40,876 nt of DNA, taken from NCBI GenBank assembly GCA_002369155.1, contig DFEM01000157.1, positions 1 through 40,876 of the forward strand. The letters run 5' to 3'. The notes beneath the pieces are model-generated. The model saw only the letters and a program-made list of their open reading frames with translations, did no database searches and was not told where the DNA came from. This DNA is from Lachnospiraceae bacterium UBA3802. GTDB taxonomy: Bacteria; Bacillota; Clostridia; Lachnospirales; Lachnospiraceae. The position numbers and the translations under genes were made by a program. Each line of letters opens with the position of its first letter. Position 1 is the stretch's first letter. Positions 8,657 through 17,039 of the stretch are shown here, piece by piece.

Positions 8657-9754
8657 ATGAAAGAAATAGTAATTGACGGCAAGAAAATAGGCGGAGACAA
8701 TCCCGTATTTATCGTGGCGGAGATGTCTGCCAATCATAACGGAGATTACAACCGTGCAGTGGAAATCATGCATGCGGCCAAAGAAGCGGGAGCCGATGCG
8801 ATAAAAATCCAGACATATACGGCGGATACGATTACGCTTGATTCCGACAAACCGTATTTTAAGATAACGCAGGGTACGCTTTGGGACGGAAGGACGCTTT
8901 ACGATCTTTATAAAGAAGCGTATACGCCCTGGGAGTGGCAGGCGGATCTTGCAAAAGAAGCAAAGAAAATCGGACTTACGTTTTTCTCGTCGCCTTTTGA
9001 TTTTACGGCAGTTGATTTTCTTGAGGAACTGGATGTTCCCTGCTATAAGATAGCTTCATTTGAAATAACGGACATTCCTTTAATAAAGAAGATTGCCAAA
9101 TTACAAAAACCCGTGATTTTTGCCACGGGAATTGCATATAAAGACGATATCAAGCTTGCGCTTGATACCTGCAGGGCGGAAGGAAACGATCAAATCATTT
9201 TACTTAAGTGTACTTCCGCATACCCCGCGCCCTTTGAAGCCGTCAATCTTGAGATGATTCCGTATCTGGCCGGCGAATTCGACTGCATAAGCGGTTTGTC
9301 GGACCATACGATGGGATATTCTGTGGCAATCGCTTCGGTTGCCAAGGGAGCAAAGCTTATAGAGAAGCATTTCACGCTTTCGAGAGCGGACGGCGGAGCG
9401 GATTCGGCATTTTCGATGGAACCCGAAGAATTCCGTCAGATGTGCACAGGCGTTCGTCAGGTGGAAAAAGCTCTCGGAAAAGTCGGATTCGATTTATCCG
9501 AAAAGCAGATTAAGGAAAGAGAACACACGCGAAGCCTTTTCGTATCAGCCGACATAAAGGCGGGAGAGGTGTTCAGCGACAGGAATATAAAATCCGTTCG
9601 TCCCGGTTACGGACTTCATACAAAATATTACGAAGAAATCCTAGGAAAGACGGCTCTCTGCGATCTGACACCCGGCACTCCTCTTGACTGGAAGTACATA
9701 AAAGGCTTTGAAAACAGGGAGAACACGGACTGCCCCGCAGGAGTAAAATCTTAA
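8657..9754 (+). CDS. pseI: Nonulosonic acid synthase, PseI/NeuB family
   Basis: 365 residues, family length. The N-terminal NeuB barrel contains VAEMSANHNGD (residues 20-30), IKIQTYTADTITLD, GTLWDGRTLYDLYKEAYTPW, the substrate-lysine region LLKCTSAYPAP, GLSDHTMGY, and EKHFTLSRADGGADSAFSME. The last 65 residues form the SAF/antifreeze-like domain (RSLFVSADIKAGEVF...). It condenses phosphoenolpyruvate with a six-carbon amino sugar to give a nine-carbon acid. GTLWDGRTLY and the variant RADGGADSAFS point to the pseudaminic branch (PseI) rather than plain NeuB, judged from memory. It is the last gene of the run. PseB, PseC, PseG and PseH are not in the window, so the precursor must come from elsewhere or differ. 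Confidence 0.85.
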   Translation: MKEIVIDGKKIGGDNPVFIVAEMSANHNGDYNRAVEIMHAAKEAGADAIKIQTYTADTITLDSDKPYFKITQGTLWDGRTLYDLYKEAYTPWEWQADLAKEAKKIGLTFFSSPFDFTAVDFLEELDVPCYKIASFEITDIPLIKKIAKLQKPVIFATGIAYKDDIKLALDTCRAEGNDQIILLKCTSAYPAPFEAVNLEMIPYLAGEFDCISGLSDHTMGYSVAIASVAKGAKLIEKHFTLSRADGGADSAFSMEPEEFRQMCTGVRQVEKALGKVGFDLSEKQIKEREHTRSLFVSADIKAGEVFSDRNIKSVRPGYGLHTKYYEEILGKTALCDLTPGTPLDWKYIKGFENRENTDCPAGVKS

Positions 9755-9779
9755 TAAAATTAAGAAAAAAGGACAAAAT

Positions 9780-9832
9780 ACCCTATAAAATACGGTCGTA
9801 AAAAGCGAACTATATTTTATAGGGTTTTTTTT
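9780..9832 (+). terminator. Rho-independent terminator after the nonulosonate operon
   Basis: ACCCTATAAAATA (9780-9792) and its exact complement (9813-9825) form a 13-bp stem with a 20-base loop, followed by eight T. The stem is AT-rich, so it may be moderate in strength. The right arm recurs downstream (9836-9848). Confidence 0.7.
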
Positions 9833-9846
9833 AGAATTTTATAGGG

Positions 9847-9874
9847 TTAACAAAAAAAATATCAAAAGTATAAT
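9847..9874 (+). promoter_or_regulatory. Sigma-A promoter of the sugar ABC transporter
   Basis: TTAACA (9847-9852), a 16-base spacer and TATAAT (9869-9874), 52 bases before the binding-protein ATG. The strong ribosome site AGGAGGT is at 9913-9919. Confidence 0.7.
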
Positions 9875-9925
9875 TGGAAGTACGATTAGCCGTATTGACG
9901 GTATAGTTTTATAGGAGGTAAAAAA

Positions 9926-11704
9926 ATGAAAATGAAGAAATTCATTGCACTCGGCATGGCTGGTATGCTCAGTGCGGCAACATTGGTTGGCTGTGACAAC
10001 GGTACTACACCTGTTACACCCCCCGAAAACAATGGTGGCGGAGAAGTTTCCAACAACGGCGGCGGTGAAGAAGGCGGCGATGTTACAACTACTACTACCG
10101 AATATGCAGATGATGAGATCATTGATATGACAATGTTCGCTGCAATGCCCGGTTCCGAAATCAATGACGGAAACGACATTCAGGAAATCATCGCAAAGAA
10201 GACCGGTGTTAGAGTTAAAGAGACATGGCTTACAGGTCAGACAGCTTCAGAAGCAGTTGGTTCTATCCTTGCTTCAGGAGATCTCCCTGATTTCATCGAT
10301 GGTGGTGACGGTATGAAGGAACTTTACGAGGCAGATACACTCGTAGCTTGGGATCCTTATATCGAGAAGTATCCTAACCTCAAGGAACTCTACTCAGATT
10401 ATGAGTGGGATATGTTCCGTCAGGACGATGGAAAGATTTACTGGGCTAACGTATTCAACAATACTTACGGTGAGTCTAAGGCTACAGGTCATAACGACGA
10501 AGCTTTCTGGATTCAGGTAAGAGTTCTTGAGTGGGCAGGATATCCTGAAATCAAGACTCTTGACGAGTACTTTGATCTTCTCGAGAAATACTATGCTGAG
10601 AACAAGTCTTTCACAGATGCTGAAGGCAACACAATTAACATTATCCCTTACACAATCCTTTGTGATGACTGGAGATACTTCTGTCTTGAGAACGCCGGTC
10701 AGTTCCTCGATGGTTATCCTAACGATGGTTCTGTAATCGTTGATCCTAAGACAATGAAGATCGTTGACTACAACACAACACCTACTTCAAAGGTATACTT
10801 CCAGAAGCTTAACGAAGAATACAACAAGGGTATCGTTGATAAAGAGTTCGCTACACAGACATACGATGAGTACATTGCAAAGCTTTCTACAGGTGCTGTA
10901 CTTGGTATGGTAGACCAGAACTGGGACTTCAACTACACAGTTACTCCTATCTTCGCTACATCAGGTTTAGCTGACCTCGGTTGTGAATATGTTCCTTTGG
11001 GACTTATGGCTGATGGCGTTACAGAGCAGAGATGGCATACATATGGTGATACAGTTAACCAGTCTTCAGGTTGTGCAGTTACAACAAGCTGCGAAGATCC
11101 TGACAGAGCATTCCAGTTCTTAAACGACATCCTTAACCAGGATATTCATGATCTTCGTTTCTGGGGTGTTGAAGGCGTTGACTACTTAGTAGATGAAGAC
11201 GGCTTATACTACAGAACACAGGAAATGAGAGACCAGCTTAACGACACATCTTACAAGGCATCTCACGTATGTAACTACTCATACATGCCTCAGTGGTTAG
11301 GAACAAGCAGAGACGGTAAGAACGCTATGCAGCCCGCAGAGCAGGCTTCAGAGTTCTACGCAGGTCTTTCAGAGCCTCTTGCAAACTGCTTCAAAGCATA
11401 CAATGCAGGTGGTTATCCCGACATGATCGGTTCCGTCGAAGAAGATGTTAATGCTACACATCCTTGGTTCCCTATGTGGTCTTGGTCAAACGAACTTAAC
11501 AACGACACACCCGGTGGTGTTGCTTGGGGTAAGATGGGCGAGACAAAGCACAAATGGCTTCCTAAGGTAGTTATGTCTTCTGATTTCGAATCAGATTGGG
11601 CTAAGTACATGGATGCTTACAATGCTTGCAAACCTGAAGATTTCCTTAACGAAGCTCAGGGCGTTCTTGATGATCGTATGGCAGCATATGAAGCTAACAA
11701 GTAA
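9926..11704 (+). CDS. Extracellular sugar-binding lipoprotein, LplA/YtcQ family
   Basis: 592 residues. A basic start and hydrophobic stretch end in the lipobox LVGC, giving lipidated Cys23 after cleavage by signal peptidase II. A flexible Gly/Asn/Glu linker (about 30-60, with NNGGGE repeats) tethers the domain to the membrane. The remaining ~530 residues look like a cluster-D solute-binding protein of the LplA type, which feeds oligosaccharides such as aldouronates to LplB/LplC permeases. The codons are biased to a small set (aca, gct, tca, ctt), unlike the neighbours, which suggests very high expression. It has its own promoter, and a stem-loop separates it from the permeases. The sugar is not readable; plant-derived oligosaccharide is inferred. 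Confidence 0.88.
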   Translation: MKMKKFIALGMAGMLSAATLVGCDNGTTPVTPPENNGGGEVSNNGGGEEGGDVTTTTTEYADDEIIDMTMFAAMPGSEINDGNDIQEIIAKKTGVRVKETWLTGQTASEAVGSILASGDLPDFIDGGDGMKELYEADTLVAWDPYIEKYPNLKELYSDYEWDMFRQDDGKIYWANVFNNTYGESKATGHNDEAFWIQVRVLEWAGYPEIKTLDEYFDLLEKYYAENKSFTDAEGNTINIIPYTILCDDWRYFCLENAGQFLDGYPNDGSVIVDPKTMKIVDYNTTPTSKVYFQKLNEEYNKGIVDKEFATQTYDEYIAKLSTGAVLGMVDQNWDFNYTVTPIFATSGLADLGCEYVPLGLMADGVTEQRWHTYGDTVNQSSGCAVTTSCEDPDRAFQFLNDILNQDIHDLRFWGVEGVDYLVDEDGLYYRTQEMRDQLNDTSYKASHVCNYSYMPQWLGTSRDGKNAMQPAEQASEFYAGLSEPLANCFKAYNAGGYPDMIGSVEEDVNATHPWFPMWSWSNELNNDTPGGVAWGKMGETKHKWLPKVVMSSDFESDWAKYMDAYNACKPEDFLNEAQGVLDDRMAAYEANK

Positions 11705-11736
11705 TGCAAACATCTTGTAAAAAGAATTAAATTAAG

Positions 11737-11776
11737 AAATGGCAACCATGGTTGTTTTAGCTGTGGTTGCCATTTT
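11737..11776 (+). terminator. Stem-loop between binding protein and permeases (attenuator)
   Basis: A perfect 12-bp stem (11737-11748 with 11764-11775) and 15-base loop, followed by TTAAAA rather than a full T run. In this position such hairpins usually cut transcription partly or protect the upstream mRNA, so the binding protein is made in excess of the permeases. Confidence 0.7.
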
Positions 11777-11798
11777 AAAAGAAAGGGAGGCTCTTACA

Positions 11799-12959
11799 AT
11801 GGCATACGAGGATCAGAATGTCAACTCCGGAGCAGCGGAGACAGATAATTTTTCCCAGGCCGAAGTAACTGAAGCGGCGGGAGAAGTTGCCGCTGAAGCA
11901 TATGAAGTTGAAAACTATGCTAGAGAAGCATATGAACACAAATCAACGCTCGATGACGAGCAGATAAAGAAATTATCTAAGAAGAGAATATCAAAAGGTG
12001 AGTTAAAGAGACAGTCGGTTCTCCTCATCATCGGTTTAATATTTGTATTATATGGATTGTTATTCTACTATCTTCCTCTCGGCGGATGGATTATGGCATT
12101 CCAGAACTATAAGATTAAAACAGGTTTACTTCATTCGAAGTTTGTTGGTTTCGACAAATTCAAATTTATGTTTGAATTTGACACATTTGAGTATGCACTT
12201 GAAACATCAGGAAATGTTTTCAGCGCATTTAAGACATGGATTAACAATGTTGTATTCGTAAGAACAATCCGTAACACAATCGGTATGGGTGCTCTTAACC
12301 TTGTTACAACATTTATTATGGCAATTGTATTCGCCATCTTGCTTAACGAAGTAAAGAATAAATTCGGAAAGAGATTGGTACAGACAATTTCGTACTTACC
12401 TCACTTCCTTTCATGGATTATCGTTTGTGGTATCATTCACGATTCACTTTCAAGCACAGGTATCGTTAATGATGTATTGAGATTCTTCCATATCGTAGAC
12501 GACAGCTACAACTTCTTCGCCCACCCGCTGTGGTTCTGGCCGATAGTTGCCTTCTCGAATGTATGGAAAGAGACCGGTTGGAACGCAATTATCTATCTTG
12601 CAGCCATTACAGCTATCGATCCTTCACTTTATGAAGCAGCTGAAATCGACGGTGCAGGCAGATGGGCTAAGATCAGATACATCACTCTTCCCAGTATTGC
12701 TCCCACAATCGTTATCCTTCTCGTAATGAATATCGGTAACCTTCTTAATGCAGGTTTCGAAGTACAGTACTTACTCGGTAACGGTCTTGTACAGGACGTA
12801 TCACAGACCATCGATATCTACGTTCTTAACTGGGGTGTTGGTCAGACCGACTACTCACTCGGTACCGCAGCAGGTATTTTCAAGAGTGTTGTTGCTATCA
12901 TTTTGATTGTGGTTGCAAATACCATAGTTAAAAAATTAGGTCAGGAAAGTTTGTTCTAG
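11799..12959 (+). CDS. Sugar ABC transporter permease, LplB/YtcP-type (first subunit)
   Basis: 386 residues from ATG 11799, chosen because GGGAGG (11785-11790) is well placed. An earlier in-frame ATG at 11739 lies inside the hairpin and has no ribosome site. About six membrane segments run from residue 73. The EAA loop reads YEAAEIDGAGRWAKIRYITLP, the contact site for the ATPase. An unusual acidic, Glu/Ala/Tyr-rich N-terminal tail of about 55 residues precedes a basic stretch (KKLSKKRISKGELKR). Together with the next gene it forms the channel for the sugar captured by the 9926 lipoprotein. No ATPase gene is nearby, so a shared MsmX-type ATPase is assumed. Confidence 0.88.
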   Translation: MAYEDQNVNSGAAETDNFSQAEVTEAAGEVAAEAYEVENYAREAYEHKSTLDDEQIKKLSKKRISKGELKRQSVLLIIGLIFVLYGLLFYYLPLGGWIMAFQNYKIKTGLLHSKFVGFDKFKFMFEFDTFEYALETSGNVFSAFKTWINNVVFVRTIRNTIGMGALNLVTTFIMAIVFAILLNEVKNKFGKRLVQTISYLPHFLSWIIVCGIIHDSLSSTGIVNDVLRFFHIVDDSYNFFAHPLWFWPIVAFSNVWKETGWNAIIYLAAITAIDPSLYEAAEIDGAGRWAKIRYITLPSIAPTIVILLVMNIGNLLNAGFEVQYLLGNGLVQDVSQTIDIYVLNWGVGQTDYSLGTAAGIFKSVVAIILIVVANTIVKKLGQESLF

Positions 12960-12974
12960 GAGGGAGAGAAGAAG

Positions 12975-13970
12975 ATGAAAGTAAAAAAAGACGAATTCGC
13001 TCTCAACTATGGCGACTCTCATGGCGGAAAAGAACTGAGTGCGGAAGAAATCAAAGCATTAAAAAAGATGGCTCACAAGCATACCAAGAGAATGGATGGC
13101 TGGGGCTGGGCATTCGTAATTTGCAATACGATATTCCTTGTTTTATTTACATTGATAACACTTTATCCCGTTTTGAATACCGTAGCATATTCGTTTAACG
13201 ACGGTCTTGATGCGGTAAGAGGCGGTATCTATCTTTTACCCAGAAAATTCTCACTTGAGAGCTATTCAAAGGTATTAAAGATTCAGGGATTCCTTGTAGG
13301 TGCGAAGATTACTGTTTTAAGAACACTTCTCGGAACATTAACATCCCTTGTTGCAAACGCATTGCTTGCATTTATCATAAGCCGAAAGAGATTCCTTTTC
13401 AGATCTTCTCTTTCACTTTTCTGGGTAATCACAATGTATGTTAATGGCGGTATGATTCCTGTTATGTTACTCTTTAAGTACTTGGGACTTACCGGTACAT
13501 TCTGGGTATACATTATTCCCGGTATGGTCAGTGCATTCAACGTAATGGTTTTAAGAACCTACATGGAAGATCTTCCGGACGAACTGGAAGAATCCGCACA
13601 GCTGGACGGTGCGGGATATATCACGATTTTCATCAAAATTATATCTCCGCTTTGTAAACCCGTTTATGCAACCATCGCGTTGTTCGTAGCAGTATGGCAG
13701 TGGAACTCATGGTTCGATGCAATGCTCTACAACCGTATGAAATCCGAATATACAACATTGCAGTACGAATTGATGAAATTGCTCAATTCGGTTATGCAGC
13801 AGAGCGGAAGTGCAAACGGTAATAACACGACAACAACATCCAAGCAGGTAACACCTGTCAGCGTAAGATCCGCAGCTACTGTTGTTACCATGGTACCTAT
13901 CATCTGTATCTACCCTTTCTTACAGAGATATTTTGTAACCGGTCTTACAATCGGTGGCGTAAAAGGTTAA
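12975..13970 (+). CDS. Sugar ABC transporter permease, LplC/YtcP family (second subunit)
   Basis: 331 residues, six predicted membrane segments. The N-terminus is hydrophilic for about 45 residues (MKVKKDEFALNYGDSHGG...). The EAA loop is ELEESAQLDGAGYITIFIKIISP, and the C-terminus FVTGLTIGGVKG is the usual end of LplC-type permeases. It follows the first permease by 15 bases (ribosome site AGGAGGG) and ends at a strong terminator. A Ser/Asn/Thr-rich loop (about 276-292, with NNTTTTS) precedes the last segment. The role is the second channel subunit of an oligosaccharide importer. Confidence 0.9.
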   Translation: MKVKKDEFALNYGDSHGGKELSAEEIKALKKMAHKHTKRMDGWGWAFVICNTIFLVLFTLITLYPVLNTVAYSFNDGLDAVRGGIYLLPRKFSLESYSKVLKIQGFLVGAKITVLRTLLGTLTSLVANALLAFIISRKRFLFRSSLSLFWVITMYVNGGMIPVMLLFKYLGLTGTFWVYIIPGMVSAFNVMVLRTYMEDLPDELEESAQLDGAGYITIFIKIISPLCKPVYATIALFVAVWQWNSWFDAMLYNRMKSEYTTLQYELMKLLNSVMQQSGSANGNNTTTTSKQVTPVSVRSAATVVTMVPIICIYPFLQRYFVTGLTIGGVKG

Positions 13971-13993
13971 CCAAATTTCAAAAAATATATTTG

Positions 13994-14029
13994 AACCGCT
14001 TCGGAACTGCTATTCCGAGGCGGTTTTTT
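13994..14029 (+). terminator. Rho-independent terminator of the ABC transporter operon
   Basis: A 13-bp stem with one G-T wobble (13994-14006 with 14013-14025), a 6-base loop and six T. Confidence 0.9.
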
Positions 14030-14053
14030 CTCACAAAATTCACATTTGTCGGA

Positions 14054-14083
14054 TTGATAAAATTTTGGGATATATGATATAAT
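14054..14083 (+). promoter_or_regulatory. Sigma-A promoter of the YesL-like gene
   Basis: TTGATA (14054-14059), an 18-base spacer and TATAAT (14078-14083), 36 bases before ATG 14119. Confidence 0.7.
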
Positions 14084-14118
14084 TCCCGAGTACCAAAGAA
14101 GCTTGAAAGGTTTCATTT

Positions 14119-15534
14119 ATGAATATTTTTAAATTTGAAAGCCCGGTAATGCAGTTTATCGGAAAAGTGGCTGATTTTATATTGCTTAATCTGCTGACGC
14201 TTGTATGCAGTTTGCCCATTATTACATTCGGTGCCGCATATACGGCAAAATACTATGTTTCAATGAAGATAGTAAGAGGCGAGGAAGGCACGCTTTTTAA
14301 AGCTTATTTCAAAGCGTTTAAGGATAATTTCAAACAGGCCACCATTATTTGGATAATCCAGCTCTGGGTTCTTGTATTGCTTGCTGTGGACTGGCTTTGG
14401 ATTTACAACAAGGGATTTAAAAATGTTCACGAAATTTACCTTTTGGCACTGGCTTTGCTTACATGTTTCGTAATATTTATTACCGCGACCATTTTTCCTT
14501 TCATAGCCAGATTTGATATGACCATAAAAGAGGCATTTAAGGGAGCAGCAATCTTTTCGTTCCTTTATTACATTAAGCTTTTGCTTATACTTGCACTTGA
14601 AATCATTACAATTATTGCATGTATTTGGTATGCTTCATGGCTTCCCGCAATTCTTTTGTTCGGAACAACTACCGCATTCTATTTTATGAATCTTACACTC
14701 ATAAAAGGTTTCAAGAAACTTGAAGCCAGAATTGATACGGAGAGCGCCGAAGAAAAGAGTGAGCAGGCAGAGGGTGAGAGCGAAAACGAAGAGAGCAAAC
14801 TCGGAGATACTCTTGTTATAAGACCTGACGAACACAGTATCAAAGGAAAGTTCGAGGCGGAGAAACAGACATTCAAAGAGCTTACGTTTAAAGAGAAGTT
14901 GACATTCATCAAGGATTACTATCTTCTTAAGATTATTCTCAGTGCGGCAGTTGCTTTCTTTGCACTCTGGTTTATATACGATGCATTTTTGACAAAGAAA
15001 GAGATGATATATTCGGGCGGACTTTTATTCTGTACGGTATCCGAAGAAGGAAGAGAATATCTTGTCGATGACTTCTTTGATGAAATGGCTACGAATAAAA
15101 GAAAGCAGCAGGTCAACCTGTCGGAAGATTTGACCATGACACTGGTGGAAGGTCAGGAACTTAAGACGGATCCTTCGCAGGATCAGCTTTTATTCCCGAT
15201 GATAGTGGCAGGATATTACGATTATTTCCTGATTGATGCGAAATTCATCGATCATTATATTGAACTTGACTGCTTTAAAGATATGACTTCATTCGCCGAT
15301 ATGTATGGCATACCGGAAGAAGACAGATATGTGTATGTTCCCGAAGAAGAGGGAGATTTATCTGAGGCAGATTTGACAGAAAAAGAAATTTCTGCTATAA
15401 AACTACCGGAAGAGGTTTGTGAGAAAATCGGTGTTTCGAGTTTGAGCGGTGAGGGAGTCTACCTTGCGCTTATCGTGAACAAAAAGCCGGATGAAACAGA
15501 CGATGCTTTCATGCAGCATGTTTTTGGGGATTAA
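14119..15534 (+). CDS. YesL-like (DUF624) membrane protein with extra C-terminal domain
   Basis: 471 residues. The first ~205 match the YesL/DUF624 family: MNIFKFESPVMQFIGKVADFILLNLLTLVCSLPIITFGAAYTA-type opening, then about four more membrane segments. Usual members stop near 210 residues. Here an acidic linker (about 208-235, EESEQAEGESENEE-like) and a charged stretch lead to another membrane segment (about 270-291) and some 180 outward-facing residues of unknown fold. That tail contains SEEGREYLVDDFFDEM and VAGYYDYFLIDAKFIDHYIEL. YesL proteins occur with YesMN and LplABC systems; their function is not established. It has its own promoter directly after the transporter terminator. Confidence 0.75.
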   Translation: MNIFKFESPVMQFIGKVADFILLNLLTLVCSLPIITFGAAYTAKYYVSMKIVRGEEGTLFKAYFKAFKDNFKQATIIWIIQLWVLVLLAVDWLWIYNKGFKNVHEIYLLALALLTCFVIFITATIFPFIARFDMTIKEAFKGAAIFSFLYYIKLLLILALEIITIIACIWYASWLPAILLFGTTTAFYFMNLTLIKGFKKLEARIDTESAEEKSEQAEGESENEESKLGDTLVIRPDEHSIKGKFEAEKQTFKELTFKEKLTFIKDYYLLKIILSAAVAFFALWFIYDAFLTKKEMIYSGGLLFCTVSEEGREYLVDDFFDEMATNKRKQQVNLSEDLTMTLVEGQELKTDPSQDQLLFPMIVAGYYDYFLIDAKFIDHYIELDCFKDMTSFADMYGIPEEDRYVYVPEEEGDLSEADLTEKEISAIKLPEEVCEKIGVSSLSGEGVYLALIVNKKPDETDDAFMQHVFGD

Positions 15535-15635
15535 AACAGACTGCATATTTTAGGGGAATTCATTAATTTACGGGTAAAGTTGGGAGAATCTTTGAATCGG
15601 TAACGGGGCGAACAATACAGGAAAGAAAACCGATT

Positions 15636-17039
15636 ATGAGTAAAAACCAAAAAAGAAATACCGAAATAAATGAAAAGACACCGCTTCTTGTGATAGCGGG
15701 ACCCATGTTTTTCGAGATGCTTCTCGGAATCATGCTTAATAATGTCGATACGCTTATGCTTAGTCACTATGACGAATATGCGGTCGGCGCGGTTGGCAAT
15801 GCCAATCAGATAATGTTTATGGTAAACATTCTTTTCAACATTATCGCAACTGCGACAAGCGTGGTTGTGGCTCAGTATCTGGGCGCAAAAATGTATGAAA
15901 AGATGAATATGATATATTCGCTTGCGGTTATTTTCAATGCGACATTCGGAATCCTTTTAAGCGGTCTCATCGTATTGGCTAACCCTGTATTTATGGCATT
16001 TCTGAAAATTTCGGATGAAATGCGTTCCTATGCCATGACTTATATCTATATAGTCGGCGGCGGAAGTTTTCTTATGGCGATGTATAACGTTCTTATACAG
16101 ATTCTTCGCTGTAACGGTTATCCCAAGATCGGAATGTATATTTCAATTGCTGTCAATGTCATCAACATAGGCGGTAACTATCTTTTCCTCTACGGCGGAT
16201 TAAAGCATCTAAACATGGGTGTTGCAGGCGTTGCAATTTCCACCGTAACCGCCAGATTAATCGCTCTTGTTGCTGCATTTGTATTCTTCTATGCAGCGAA
16301 AATCGGAAAGATTGCCATCAAATACATTCGTCCCTTCCCGTTTGATCAGCTTATGAAAATGATAAAGATAGGTCTCCCTTCGGCAGGTGAGAACCTTTCA
16401 TATACCATGTATCAGATGTGCCTTTTGTCTTTTGTTAACGGAATGGGCAACGATTCGGTAAATGCGAGAGTTTACTGTAATTCGCTCATATCCTTTGCGA
16501 TGGTTTTCTCCAATTCCTCTGCGATGGCAACCCAGATAATAACGGGCCATCTTGTAGGCGCAGGCAAAGAAGAAGCAGCCTATAGGAGAGTATTTAAGAC
16601 ACTTCTTGTATCGATGCCAATAACCATAGCACTCGCTTCCGTAAACCGAATCATCTGTCCTTATACATTAAGGATATTCACGAATAATGAAAACATAATC
16701 GCTCTTGGCTGCATGATAATGCTTGTGGATATTTTTGTCGAGATAGGCCGTTGTCTTAACATGACATTTATCTGTTCGTTAAAAGCCGCCGGCGCATATT
16801 TATTCCCTTTGATTGTGGGACTTTTCACGATGTGGGGATTGGGATTGACGCTCGGATACACATTCGGTGTGCTGCTTGGCATAGGAGTTGCCGGAATCTA
16901 CATGGGCACTGCAACCGATGAGTGTGTAAGAGGCCTTATTGTAATGTATTACTGGTACAAAAAGAAGTGGTACGGAAAGGCAGTTGTTGAGAAAAACAAA
17001 AAAGAAATCAGTCAGTCTGAGAAGGAAGAGAAACAATAA
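15636..17039 (+). CDS. MATE-family multidrug/sodium efflux transporter
   Basis: 467 residues with twelve predicted membrane segments in two halves. The opening PLLVIAGPMFFEMLLGIMLNNVDTLMLSHYDEYAVGAVGNANQI is characteristic of MATE exporters. GVAGVAISTVTARLIAL in the first half and the repeat GLPSAGENLSYTMYQM at the start of the second agree. Family members expel cationic drugs or metabolites in exchange for Na+ or H+. The weak ribosome site is AGGAAAG. Its 3' end overlaps the 3' end of the opposing histidine kinase by 32 bases (17008-17039). The substrate is unknown. The C-terminal 30 residues are very Lys/Glu-rich. Confidence 0.9.
   Translation: MSKNQKRNTEINEKTPLLVIAGPMFFEMLLGIMLNNVDTLMLSHYDEYAVGAVGNANQIMFMVNILFNIIATATSVVVAQYLGAKMYEKMNMIYSLAVIFNATFGILLSGLIVLANPVFMAFLKISDEMRSYAMTYIYIVGGGSFLMAMYNVLIQILRCNGYPKIGMYISIAVNVINIGGNYLFLYGGLKHLNMGVAGVAISTVTARLIALVAAFVFFYAAKIGKIAIKYIRPFPFDQLMKMIKIGLPSAGENLSYTMYQMCLLSFVNGMGNDSVNARVYCNSLISFAMVFSNSSAMATQIITGHLVGAGKEEAAYRRVFKTLLVSMPITIALASVNRIICPYTLRIFTNNENIIALGCMIMLVDIFVEIGRCLNMTFICSLKAAGAYLFPLIVGLFTMWGLGLTLGYTFGVLLGIGVAGIYMGTATDECVRGLIVMYYWYKKKWYGKAVVEKNKKEISQSEKEEKQ

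Noticed and set aside
11739..11798. Earlier in-frame ATG giving a 406-residue permease
   Set aside because: It lies inside the intergenic hairpin and has no ribosome site, whereas ATG 11799 follows GGGAGG.
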